A DNA stretch of 16,156 nucleotides from Prevotella sp. UBA7782 (GTDB lineage Bacteria > Bacteroidota > Bacteroidia > Bacteroidales > Bacteroidaceae). Both the position numbers and the translations under genes were made by a program. The notes below the pieces were generated by a model, which saw only the letters and a program-made list of their open reading frames with translations, had not been told where the DNA came from and did not search any database. Below are positions 1-7,127 of the stretch, in pieces; position 1 is the first letter of the stretch, and every line of letters starts with the position of its first letter. The stretch spans positions 1-16,156 of the forward strand of contig DLDC01000113.1 of the NCBI GenBank assembly GCA_002480935.1, given 5' to 3'.

Positions 1-1109
1 ATTTCGGACTATATATTCACGTACCTTTCTGTGCAAGCCGTTGCGTTTATTGCGGCTTTTATTCCACCACGCGTTCGCAGCTCATGAGGTGTTATGTTGA
101 TGCCGTTTGTGCTGAGATGCGGCTCAGAAGCGGCTATCTCAAGGGAACCTTGCGCACTGTTTATCTGGGAGGTGGCACGCCTAGTCAGCTTCCTGCCGAG
201 CTGTTGCAATTGCTTTTTAGTAATATAGAAGATGTGTATGGTCGGCCACAAGGTGAAGTAACCATAGAATGTAATCCTGATGACGTGACCGAGGCATACG
301 CCCGACAGCTTGCCTTGCTGCCCATCAACAGGGTGAGCATGGGCGTTCAGACATTCTCTAACAGCAGATTAAGGTTTCTTCACCGCCGCCATACGGCCCA
401 GGAGGCGCGCCATGCCGTAACGATATTGCGCGAGGCAGGCATCGGCAACATCAGCATCGACCTGATGTTTGGTTTTCCTGGCGAGACGATGGCAGAGTGG
501 GAGAGCGACATCAACGAGGCTTTGGCTCTTAAAGTTGAGCATATCTCGGCTTATAGCCTGATGTATGAGGAGGGCACACCGCTCTATAAGATGCTTAACG
601 ACGGACGGGTGAGCGAGATAGACGAGCAGTTGAGCAATGATATGTATGACCGTTTGTGTGACCTTCTGATAGAGGGTGGCTATGAGCATTACGAGATAAG
701 CAACTTTGCCAAGCCCGGTTTTCGTTCGCGGCACAACAGTTCTTACTGGCATCAAATACCTTATATCGGCTTGGGAGCGGCTGCCCATTCCTTCGACATA
801 CGCTCACGTCAATGGAACGTGGCTAATGTAGATGATTATATAAAGAGCATTGGTAAGGGCATCGTGCCCATGGAGCGTGAGCAACTGAGCGACTCCACGC
901 GTTATGACGACCTCATCACAACAGCCCTCCGCACGTCAGAAGGCATTGAGGTGGATGCCGTGGCAGAGCCTTATCGCAGTTATATGCTCCGCATGGCAGC
1001 CCCTTACATTAGCCGTGGATTGCTCACTCTGTCTGCTGGCCGGCTCTCTCTCACCCGCAATGGCATCAAAGTGAGTGATATGGTGATGGCTGATATGATG
1101 TATGTGTAA
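1..1109 (+). CDS. hemW: HemW-like radical SAM protein (putative heme chaperone), 5' end cut by window edge
   Basis: The reading frame is open from the left edge (first full codon at position 3) to the stop at 1109, giving about 368 visible residues. HemW proteins are usually about 375, so only a few N-terminal codons are missing. The first visible residues run FGLYIHVPFC and contain the radical-SAM cluster motif CASRCVYC (C-x3-C-x2-C, codons at 30, 42 and 51). The next alternate position is Phe, as in HemW, rather than the extra Cys of the coproporphyrinogen oxidase HemN. A GGGTPSQL block and an HNSSYW block further on are also typical of the family. HemW binds a 4Fe-4S cluster, SAM and heme and is thought to deliver heme in the cytoplasm; it is often mis-annotated as HemN. 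An internal ATG at 84 is not the true start, because it would remove the cluster motif. Confidence 0.93.
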   Translation, partial: FGLYIHVPFCASRCVYCGFYSTTRSQLMRCYVDAVCAEMRLRSGYLKGTLRTVYLGGGTPSQLPAELLQLLFSNIEDVYGRPQGEVTIECNPDDVTEAYARQLALLPINRVSMGVQTFSNSRLRFLHRRHTAQEARHAVTILREAGIGNISIDLMFGFPGETMAEWESDINEALALKVEHISAYSLMYEEGTPLYKMLNDGRVSEIDEQLSNDMYDRLCDLLIEGGYEHYEISNFAKPGFRSRHNSSYWHQIPYIGLGAAAHSFDIRSRQWNVANVDDYIKSIGKGIVPMEREQLSDSTRYDDLITTALRTSEGIEVDAVAEPYRSYMLRMAAPYISRGLLTLSAGRLSLTRNGIKVSDMVMADMMYV

Positions 1110-1213
1110 TGCTTTTCATGAGCAGAAGTTGCTACTGCTACATCTGATATTCTTGTTTGTTATCCCATAGCTGATAGCCTTAGATGTTATATGAATTCTT
1201 TTTATGATAAACA

Positions 1214-1246
1214 AATACAGGGAGCCGTATGGTGGCTCCCTGTATT
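1214..1246. terminator. Perfect 13-bp stem-loop between convergent genes
   Basis: AATACAGGGAGCC (1214-1226) is exactly complementary to GGCTCCCTGTATT (1234-1246), with a 7-nt loop. It lies between the stop codons of the convergent hemW and metalloprotease genes, so a bidirectional transcription terminator is the natural reading. No long T run follows on the plus strand. On the minus strand the 3' side is moderately T-rich, so it probably serves the protease gene better. Confidence 0.7.
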
Positions 1247-1266
1247 CGATAATATGAAGGTGTAAG

Positions 1267-3492
1267 TTATTTCACTACAACTTTCTTTCCGTTTACGATG
1301 TAAATGCCGTGGTGCATGTCCTGGCGGTTCACTCTTTGGCCTGTAAGCGTATAAATTGCGTCGGCTTTAGAGTTCTCGTTGGCCATGATGCCATTTATAC
1401 CTGTCGCTGTTTTACGGTTAGAATACAACTGAATATCGGTGTTGCCCGATGTAAAGCAAGAGAAGTAGCCATAGTCATAGTTATACTTCACAAACTCTTT
1501 GTAATTGCCTTGGAACTGTATGTTGGCATTTCCGTTGTCGAAGGTGATAGCTGCCATGACGTTATTTCCGGCGGTAGTAGACTGCGTAAGCTGTCCTTTT
1601 GTGCTTCCTTCACTAAGATATTTGCCATCGAAGCGGAAGCCCCAAAGCTCTTTTGTGGTGCTCTTGAGCAGCTGCATGGTCTGCACGTTGCTGTTGGCGT
1701 AGGCCACCCCGTCTTTCACATAGATGCTCACACCGCCACGCTTGCTGGTATCTTTCAGCTTGCCCATAGCCATGCCGTCACTCTCACACACAAATATCAC
1801 AGAGTCTTTTGTGGTCAGTTGGCTCACGTCTGTTACCTTATAATAAGGTGTACCCGTTTGCTGGGCAATAGCCAAGTCGCGGTTCAGATAGTTAAGCGTG
1901 ATGCTGTTGTCGCTGTTCTTGGTTATTTTATAAACAGGAGTTGTGGTTTGCTCAGTTTGATTAAACAACGTGAACGAAGGAATGTTCATGATAACGTTGC
2001 CGTAGAGTTGCAGTTGGTTCTCGTTGTTTCCTTTGATAGTCGAGCCGTCTGCCGTCACCACTTTGGCACGCTTATAGTCTTGCTGGTTGTTGACGGTGTT
2101 GACACTCCATGCAGACTGATTGTATGCGTAGCGCGAGACGAGCAGACCGCTGCCCATAGACGACGGATACCACGTGTCAGGCTCTCTGTTCTCAAGCACA
2201 AAGTATTCATTCGTGTTGTTTGCATTGCGTATCAGCACAGCCTTACCCGGTTGTAAGGTTACGCTCTGCTCGCCTGAAAGGGTGGGGATGTCGAGCCATC
2301 CCATGTAGCTCTTTTCATAAGCAGTGTAGCCGATAGGTGCTCGTCCGCCGTTCACGTAAGGACCTTCGTCCATGACAGACCAATAACCGAAGCCGGCGTC
2401 ATCGTTGTAAGAATAGTCGGTAACGTAGAAGTCGGGCAGGCCGAGTGCGTGTCCAAACTCGTGCGTAAAGACACCCATGCCCATCAGTGAGTTGTTGGTG
2501 TCAGTGCCATACAACTCGTTCCCTACGAAATAAGAGCCAAAGTTGTAGTTGCTCATGGATGTAAAGTACGAGCCATAAATGCTGGTGCTTGTCAGTGGCC
2601 TGAAGTGTGGCCACACCGTATTGTTGTCACCGCCCGTTGCCTGGCCGCATCCTGCATAGAGAATAGCCACCAGAGGCACGCGGTTGCCTTTGTTGTCGGG
2701 GTTGTAATAATACAGGCTGAAGTCAACACCCTGGTCTACTGCCTTGGCAACAGCATCTTTGACCATTTGCTGGACATTGGTGTCCGTGCGGCCGGAGCCG
2801 AAGCTTGTAGTAGCGTCTTGGCCGTAATAAGCATAACTGCGATCAAGTGTTACGGTTGCAACGATGTTGAATGTGGGCACGAATGCGCCGTCGCTCTGTT
2901 TCTTGAAGTAGTCTTTCACTGAACCAACCGCGCCATTTTCTTCGCTATAACCCTCTTCATTGTAGAAACGAGACATCTTTTCAGCCGTAGTTGTTGCCTG
3001 GAATTTCTTATCAGTAAACTGCACCATGATCACAGGGATGGTATAATTGCCTATGCTGGGCATGTCGCCGCCCGACTTAGTGCCCTTCTTTCCCAGTCCG
3101 TCAGCGGTTGAGGCATAAAGCAACTTCCTGGTAATAGGCGAGCCGGGTTGCGCTTCAAAAGCCTTCATTGCCTCAGCTTCGGTCAGCTCATGGCTGTTCA
3201 GAAAGCTCTGCTCCTCGGCGCTCCGGCTGTCAGCCTCATGCGCAATCAATGAAGAAGGCAGAAGCTTGTTGTTGGAGAACTGTGCGTAGCAAAGGTCATT
3301 ATTGCTGTTGCGCACCAGAATCTTTCCGTCGAGCGAAGTGAAGTAAGCCTCAAAGCCATCGCCATGCAGGTAGGCCATGATGGTGGTTCCGTCACTCTGC
3401 TTGTGAGGAAAAGCCACGTGAATGGGGCGTATGGCATGAGAGTAGGTAGCCATTGCCATCATCACGAGCATGGAAAGGAAAATTTTTTTCAT
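1267..3492 (-). CDS. Secreted M6-family (InhA-like) zinc metalloprotease with C-terminal sorting tail
   Basis: This 741-residue protein starts with a clear signal peptide (basic MKK, hydrophobic core, likely cleavage after YSHA at residue 20). Residues about 21-145 look like a propeptide. The catalytic region begins near residue 150 (TIPVIMVQFTDKKF) and holds the zinc motif HEFGHALGLPD at 344-354 (H344, E345, H348, D354), followed by a Met-turn-like SVMDEG at 372-377. This HExxHxxGLPD pattern is typical of peptidase family M6. Residues about 549-694 form a separate beta-rich module seen in other Prevotella secreted proteins (see findings). The last 45 residues (TLTGQRV ... GIYIVNGKKVVVK) resemble the C-terminal sorting tail of Bacteroidetes type IX secretion cargo, so export to the surface or medium is inferred. 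A promoter-like box lies about 47 nt upstream. The natural substrate cannot be told from sequence. Confidence 0.9.
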   Translation of the reverse strand: MKKIFLSMLVMMAMATYSHAIRPIHVAFPHKQSDGTTIMAYLHGDGFEAYFTSLDGKILVRNSNNDLCYAQFSNNKLLPSSLIAHEADSRSAEEQSFLNSHELTEAEAMKAFEAQPGSPITRKLLYASTADGLGKKGTKSGGDMPSIGNYTIPVIMVQFTDKKFQATTTAEKMSRFYNEEGYSEENGAVGSVKDYFKKQSDGAFVPTFNIVATVTLDRSYAYYGQDATTSFGSGRTDTNVQQMVKDAVAKAVDQGVDFSLYYYNPDNKGNRVPLVAILYAGCGQATGGDNNTVWPHFRPLTSTSIYGSYFTSMSNYNFGSYFVGNELYGTDTNNSLMGMGVFTHEFGHALGLPDFYVTDYSYNDDAGFGYWSVMDEGPYVNGGRAPIGYTAYEKSYMGWLDIPTLSGEQSVTLQPGKAVLIRNANNTNEYFVLENREPDTWYPSSMGSGLLVSRYAYNQSAWSVNTVNNQQDYKRAKVVTADGSTIKGNNENQLQLYGNVIMNIPSFTLFNQTEQTTTPVYKITKNSDNSITLNYLNRDLAIAQQTGTPYYKVTDVSQLTTKDSVIFVCESDGMAMGKLKDTSKRGGVSIYVKDGVAYANSNVQTMQLLKSTTKELWGFRFDGKYLSEGSTKGQLTQSTTAGNNVMAAITFDNGNANIQFQGNYKEFVKYNYDYGYFSCFTSGNTDIQLYSNRKTATGINGIMANENSKADAIYTLTGQRVNRQDMHHGIYIVNGKKVVVK

Positions 3493-3538
3493 TGTCTGTA
3501 ATATTCTGTTAATGTTGGATTACAAATTGTTCATCTTG

Positions 3539-3568
3539 CAAAGATAGTTATTTCTTTGTTATTACGAA
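3539..3568 (-). promoter_or_regulatory. Bacteroidetes-type promoter of the M6 protease gene
   Basis: Read on the minus strand, TATCTTTG (3539-3546) matches the -7 consensus TAnnTTTG. A poor -33 candidate, TTCG (3565-3568), sits 18 nt upstream. Transcription would start about 40 nt before the ATG at 3492, a sensible leader length. Only the -7 box is a good match. Confidence 0.55.
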
Positions 3569-3610
3569 GTTGTTTTTTCTTAAAAAATGCTATTCAACTG
3601 ATTTGTGTGT

Positions 3611-4066
3611 TCATCTCCTCTCTGCGAAGAACCTTTGCATGAGCTTTCGGCAGGGCTCTTCGAGCACGCCACTCACTACGTTTGTACGGGGATGGAGGGC
3701 GTTGGGAGCCAGCAAGTGATAGCCTCTCTTTATGTCGGGGGCGCCATAAACCACCCGGCTGAGCTGTGCCCAGCCTATGGCACCGGCGCACATGGCGCAA
3801 GGCTCTACCGTAACATAGAGCGTGCAGCCTGTGAGATATTTGCCCCCAAGGGCATTGGCAGCCGCCGTTATGGCCTGCATTTCGGCGTGGGCCGTAACGT
3901 CATGCAGTGTCTCGGTGAGGTTGTGCGCGCTGGCAAGCACCTTGCCCCGGCACACTACTACAGCCCCTACGGGTATCTCACCCTCATCATAGGCTTGCTG
4001 CGCCTCTGCTATTGCCTTGCGCATATAGCGCTCGTCTGCTTGTTGCTGTTCTTCTGTATTTGTCAT
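3611..4066 (-). CDS. tadA: tRNA-specific adenosine deaminase TadA
   Basis: The protein is 151 residues from the ATG at 4066. It carries the zinc-dependent deaminase signature: HAE at 60-62 (His zinc ligand and catalytic Glu) and PCAMC at 89-93 (two Cys ligands). TadA converts adenosine 34 to inosine in the anticodon of tRNA-Arg(ACG), allowing wobble decoding. Length and motif spacing fit the family; the closely related guanine deaminases are a less likely alternative. A longer frame exists from a TTG at 4090. I prefer 4066 because the -7 promoter box TACTTTTG (4088-4095, minus) overlaps that TTG, which would put it outside the transcript. The gene is divergent from yraN across a 110-nt gap and lies 118 nt upstream of the protease gene on the same strand, which has its own promoter-like box. 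Confidence 0.92.
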   Translation of the reverse strand: MTNTEEQQQADERYMRKAIAEAQQAYDEGEIPVGAVVVCRGKVLASAHNLTETLHDVTAHAEMQAITAAANALGGKYLTGCTLYVTVEPCAMCAGAIGWAQLSRVVYGAPDIKRGYHLLAPNALHPRTNVVSGVLEEPCRKLMQRFFAERR

Positions 4067-4087
4067 AAACTTATTGGTTGTATTACG

Positions 4088-4095
4088 CAAAAGTA
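4088..4095 (-). promoter_or_regulatory. Putative -7 box of tadA
   Basis: TACTTTTG on the minus strand matches TAnnTTTG and ends about 21 nt before the ATG at 4066. No convincing -33 TTTG is visible at the usual 19-21 nt spacing. The box overlaps the alternative TTG start, which argues for the shorter protein. Confidence 0.5.
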
Positions 4096-4105
4096 CGACT
4101 TTTAT

Positions 4106-4136
4106 TTTGTTTTCCGCCCGATTTCATGTAAATTTG
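4106..4136 (+). promoter_or_regulatory. Bacteroidetes-type promoter of yraN-birA
   Basis: TTTG (4106-4109), 19 nt, then TAAATTTG (4129-4136) is an exact match to the Bacteroidetes -33/-7 promoter pattern. The yraN ATG follows at 4177, giving a leader of about 35 nt. It lies back to back with the tadA promoter. Confidence 0.75.
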
Positions 4137-4176
4137 CACATAACTAACGTATGAGAAACTAGTTTAGTTAACTAAT

Positions 4177-4545
4177 ATGGCACAACATAACGATTTGGGA
4201 CATTGGGGAGAAGACCTTGCGGCCAAGTATCTTGAGTCGAAAGATTATTATATTTTGCGTCGCGACTGGCGCTATGGTCACCGTGACCTCGACATCATAG
4301 CCATGGCAGATGAGCAAACACTGGTTATTGTAGAGGTAAAGACGCGCAGCAACGAGCGCTTTGCCGATGCCGTGACTGCCGTAGACAAGCAGAAGATACA
4401 CTCGCTGACTATAGCTGCCAACGCCTTCATACGCATGGCAAATATTCATGCCGATGTTCGGTTCGACATCATTACGGTGGTTGGCACATCGCCCGAAACG
4501 GCTGTCGTCACACATATTCCTAATGCCTTTCTGCCTTATTATTAA
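4177..4545 (+). CDS. YraN family protein (UPF0102), predicted nuclease fold
   Basis: This 122-residue protein matches the YraN/UPF0102 family in length and layout. An N-terminal HWGEDLAAKYL block (Glu12) is followed by an RDLDIIA block (Asp39) and IVEVKTRS with Glu53 and Lys55. The ordered acidic residues ending in ExK are the hallmark of the RecB/restriction-endonuclease-like nuclease fold, so a DNA-cleaving or DNA-repair role is inferred. The family's biological role is not well established. It is the first gene after a good promoter, and birA begins 22 nt after its stop, so the two are probably cotranscribed. Confidence 0.88.
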   Translation: MAQHNDLGHWGEDLAAKYLESKDYYILRRDWRYGHRDLDIIAMADEQTLVIVEVKTRSNERFADAVTAVDKQKIHSLTIAANAFIRMANIHADVRFDIITVVGTSPETAVVTHIPNAFLPYY

Positions 4546-4567
4546 GTATTTATAATCATTTAGAGAT

Positions 4568-5365
4568 ATGAAAAATCTATTAAAGAAAATCGTAAAGCTT
4601 TTTATTGCCGCTCCAAAAGACGATGGTTTGCGGGTGATAAGGCTTGATACGGTAGACAGTACAAACAGATATTTGAGGCAATATCAGCCGTCTGAGGATG
4701 AGGAGATGACCCTCGTTGTGGCCGATAATCAGACGGCAGGGCGCGGGCAGGGCACCAACAGCTGGGAGAGTGAGGCCGGCAAGAACCTTCTTTTCTCGCT
4801 TCTTGTGCATCCCACCATGCTTCCCGTTAACAGGCAGTTCATGCTTTCAGAGGCTCATGCACTGGCGTTGAGAGAGGCTTTGAGCGGATATGCTGATGGC
4901 TTCATGGTGAAATGGCCCAACGATATCTATTATCATGACAGTAAAATAAGCGGAACGCTCATAGAGACCAAGCTCAGTAGCCGCGGCATAGGCAGCTTCA
5001 TACTGGGCACGGGCATTAACGTTAATCAGCAAAAGTTTATGAGCGATGCGCCCAATCCTGTGTCATTGAGACAGATATTAGGCCATGATGTAGACCGGGA
5101 TGAGTTGATGGACGCCGTGATCAAGGCTTTTAAGAAGTATTATCGCTTGATAGTTAACGGTGATTATGGCACATTGTCGGCCCTATATCATGAGTATCTG
5201 TATCGTCGTCATGGTTTTTATCCCTATCAGGATGCCCGTGGCGAATTTGATGCTGCTATTGTTGAGGTGCAAGACGACGGTTTGCTGGTGCTGCGTGATA
5301 AGGAGGGAAGAGTGAACACGTATGAGTTTAAGGAAGTGAAAGCTGTTATTAAAACCGAAAAGTAA
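4568..5365 (+). CDS. birA: Biotin--[acetyl-CoA carboxylase] ligase, monofunctional type
   Basis: The 265-residue protein activates biotin with ATP and attaches it to a lysine of biotin-dependent carboxylases. Visible signatures are LDTVDSTN (27-33), the biotinyl-AMP loop AGRGQG (57-62), KWPNDI (115-120), the lysine-containing SKISGTLIE (125-133), and GTGINVN (147-153). There is no N-terminal winged-helix DNA-binding domain, so unlike E. coli BirA it should not act as a repressor of biotin genes (group I ligase). The N-terminus has about 20 basic and hydrophobic residues before the catalytic domain. No in-frame ATG lies between the chosen start and the conserved core, so the start is kept. It follows yraN by 22 nt; pyrH begins 82 nt after its stop. 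Confidence 0.93.
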   Translation: MKNLLKKIVKLFIAAPKDDGLRVIRLDTVDSTNRYLRQYQPSEDEEMTLVVADNQTAGRGQGTNSWESEAGKNLLFSLLVHPTMLPVNRQFMLSEAHALALREALSGYADGFMVKWPNDIYYHDSKISGTLIETKLSSRGIGSFILGTGINVNQQKFMSDAPNPVSLRQILGHDVDRDELMDAVIKAFKKYYRLIVNGDYGTLSALYHEYLYRRHGFYPYQDARGEFDAAIVEVQDDGLLVLRDKEGRVNTYEFKEVKAVIKTEK

Positions 5366-5447
5366 TAATATGCGCTGAAATAAAGTGCTTTACGGTTCTA
5401 TATTAAAGTAAATAGCGAGGAATAATAATCATTATATAATCAACATT

Positions 5448-6158
5448 ATGGCAAGATTCAAGCGTATTTTGCTCAAGCTTTCAGGTGAGAGCTTGATGGG
5501 TAAACAGAACTATGGTATTGATGCTGAGCGTCTGGGCGACTATGCCCGACAGATTAAGGAGGCTCATGACATGGGCGTACAGATAGGCATCGTGATAGGC
5601 GGTGGTAACATCTTCCGCGGGTTGAGTGGCTCTCAGAAGGGCTTCGACCGTGTGAAAGGCGACCAGATGGGTATGTGCGCAACCGTCATCAACTCGCTTG
5701 CGCTAAGCTCGGCACTGGGTGCTCAAGGCGTGAAGAACAAGGTGTTTACTGCTATCAGGATGGAGCCAATAGGCGAATTCTACAGCAAATGGAAGGCCAT
5801 AGAGGCCATGGAGCAGGGGTGTGTGTGCATCTTCTCTGCCGGAACGGGTTGCCCTTATTTCACAACAGACACCGGAGCGTCGTTGCGCGGCATTGAGATA
5901 GAGGCCGACGTGATGCTGAAGGGCACGCGTGTGGACGGCATTTACACAGCCGACCCCGAGAAAGATCCCACGGCAAAGAAGTTCAGTGACATCACGTATG
6001 ATGAGATTTACAACCGTGGACTGAAGGTTATGGACCTTACGGCTACCACCATGTGCAAGGAAAACAACTTGCCTATCTACGTTTTTAACATGGATGTTGT
6101 GGGCAATTTGCACCGTGTTCTGGAGGGTGAAGAAATAGGAACGTTGGTTCATAACTAA
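5448..6158 (+). CDS. pyrH: Uridylate kinase (UMP kinase)
   Basis: The 236-residue protein phosphorylates UMP to UDP with ATP in pyrimidine nucleotide synthesis. It belongs to the amino-acid-kinase fold, hexameric in bacteria, and is unrelated to eukaryotic UMP kinases. Motifs include the N-terminal LLKLSGES (8-15), GGGNIFRG (51-58), MEPIGE (105-110), GTGCPYFTTDT (132-142) and the C-terminal GIEIEADVMLKGTRVDGIYTADP region. Full length is intact. One oddity is Cys135 where many homologues, including E. coli PyrH, have Asn in GTGNP (see findings). No clear TAnnTTTG box lies in the 82-nt gap after birA, so read-through from the yraN-birA promoter is possible. In many bacteria pyrH is followed by frr; here it is not. 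Confidence 0.96.
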   Translation: MARFKRILLKLSGESLMGKQNYGIDAERLGDYARQIKEAHDMGVQIGIVIGGGNIFRGLSGSQKGFDRVKGDQMGMCATVINSLALSSALGAQGVKNKVFTAIRMEPIGEFYSKWKAIEAMEQGCVCIFSAGTGCPYFTTDTGASLRGIEIEADVMLKGTRVDGIYTADPEKDPTAKKFSDITYDEIYNRGLKVMDLTATTMCKENNLPIYVFNMDVVGNLHRVLEGEEIGTLVHN

Positions 6159-6189
6159 TTCATCGCATTCTGAAAGGCATGTTTTGGCT

Positions 6190-6256
6190 TTGCAAAATAG
6201 GTACTTTTACAACGCAAAAAGGCCTATTTTGCAAGCTTAAAGTGCCTATTTTGCAA
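6190..6256. repeat. Three-copy palindromic element downstream of pyrH
   Basis: The core CCTATTTTGCAA appears three times within 67 nt: inverted at 6190-6201, direct at 6223-6234 and direct at 6245-6256. The two direct copies share 14 nt (GCCTATTTTGCAAG, 6222-6235 and 6244-6257) with a period of 22. The inverted copy can pair perfectly over 12 bp with the middle copy. It can instead pair over 18 bp, with one G-U pair, with the last copy (6190-6207 to 6239-6256). No T run follows, so it is not a standard terminator. It fills most of the 140-nt gap between pyrH and the DUF2400 gene. Confidence 0.8.
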
Positions 6257-6298
6257 GGTTGCTTATATGCTTTGTATAAATAGTTGATTAACAGTTAG

Positions 6299-7084
6299 TT
6301 GGTGGAAGATATCAAATCACTTGATAAAAGCGTGGTGACGCGGCTAGAAGCCTATGCGTCGCAGTATGAGACAGCCGCTTTTCTGACAGGCGATCCGTCT
6401 TGGTTCATGCATCAAGTGGAGGGCACCCGCAATCAGGAAGTTATGGCCTTCATAGCCTCATGCCTCAGTTTTGGCACGCGAAAGCTGTTCATGCCCAAAG
6501 TAGATTATATGCTGAAGGCATCGCAAGGCAATATATATCGTTGGGTGGCAGAGGGCTTGTTTCGTGACGACATAGGCGAGTCTGACCACTGCTATTATCG
6601 GTTTTATACTTATAAGGATATTCATTGGTTTTTGCAAGCGTTGCAAAGTCTGCTTAGAGATTATGGTTCGATAGGTCACTTTGCCCGCTATGCAGTAGGC
6701 AACAGAGAGCCATCGCAAACTGATGTCATGGCAGTGCTATTGTCGCTTAGCGGCTATTTTCAGCAAAGGGCTATCAAAGGATTGGTGCCCAAACCTGTAT
6801 CATCGCTCTGCAAGCGGCCTTGTATGTTTCTGAGATGGATGGTGAGAGACCATTCGCCCGTTGACCTGGGGCTATGGAGTGGCTTTGTGGACAAGCGTCA
6901 TTTGCTCGTCCCGATGGATACACACGTGTTCAGCATGGCTCAGCAGTTAGGCCTTATCAGGCAAAAGTCGCCCACATGGAGTGCTGTCAGGCAGCTTACG
7001 GAGGTGTTAAGTACCGTTTTTCCCGATGATCCTTTAAAGGGCGACTTTGCCCTTTTCGGCGCGGGAGTGAACGGAAAGGCATGA
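6299..7084 (+). CDS. TIGR02757/DUF2400 family protein, non-ATG start
   Basis: The 261-residue protein fits the Bacteroidetes/spirochete family TIGR02757 (DUF2400), whose function is not established. Family-like blocks are KRPCMFLRWMVR (172-183), VDLGLW (188-193), LLVPMDTHVFSMAQQLGL (202-219) and GDFALFGAGVNG (248-259). The PMDTHVF block resembles the catalytic-Asp segment of HhH-GPD DNA glycosylases such as endonuclease III, so a distant relation to base-excision enzymes is inferred but unproven. An in-frame TAG lies directly before the TTG at 6299, and a GTG follows at 6302. The first ATG is at residue 37, too far inside the conserved region to be the start. Initiation is therefore at TTG or GTG. 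The gene is convergent with the MFS gene (43-nt gap). Confidence 0.8.
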   Translation: MVEDIKSLDKSVVTRLEAYASQYETAAFLTGDPSWFMHQVEGTRNQEVMAFIASCLSFGTRKLFMPKVDYMLKASQGNIYRWVAEGLFRDDIGESDHCYYRFYTYKDIHWFLQALQSLLRDYGSIGHFARYAVGNREPSQTDVMAVLLSLSGYFQQRAIKGLVPKPVSSLCKRPCMFLRWMVRDHSPVDLGLWSGFVDKRHLLVPMDTHVFSMAQQLGLIRQKSPTWSAVRQLTEVLSTVFPDDPLKGDFALFGAGVNGKA

Positions 7085-7127
7085 TGTGTCAAGCTTTCAA
7101 GGCTTGTAGCTTCCAGAGCTTGCCTGC

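Noticed and set aside
1309..2256. A 315-codon open frame on the plus strand opposite the M6 protease.
   Set aside because: It lies wholly antisense to a gene with clear catalytic motifs, and its translation is Cys/His/Val-rich with no recognisable domain.
3605..4147. A 180-codon plus-strand frame covering tadA.
   Set aside because: It is antisense to a strongly supported deaminase and crosses the divergent promoter region; no family resemblance.
7090..7106. A small inverted repeat (CAAGC/GCTTG) between the convergent DUF2400 and MFS genes, considered as a terminator.
   Set aside because: The stem is only 5 bp with no T run on either strand; too weak to call.
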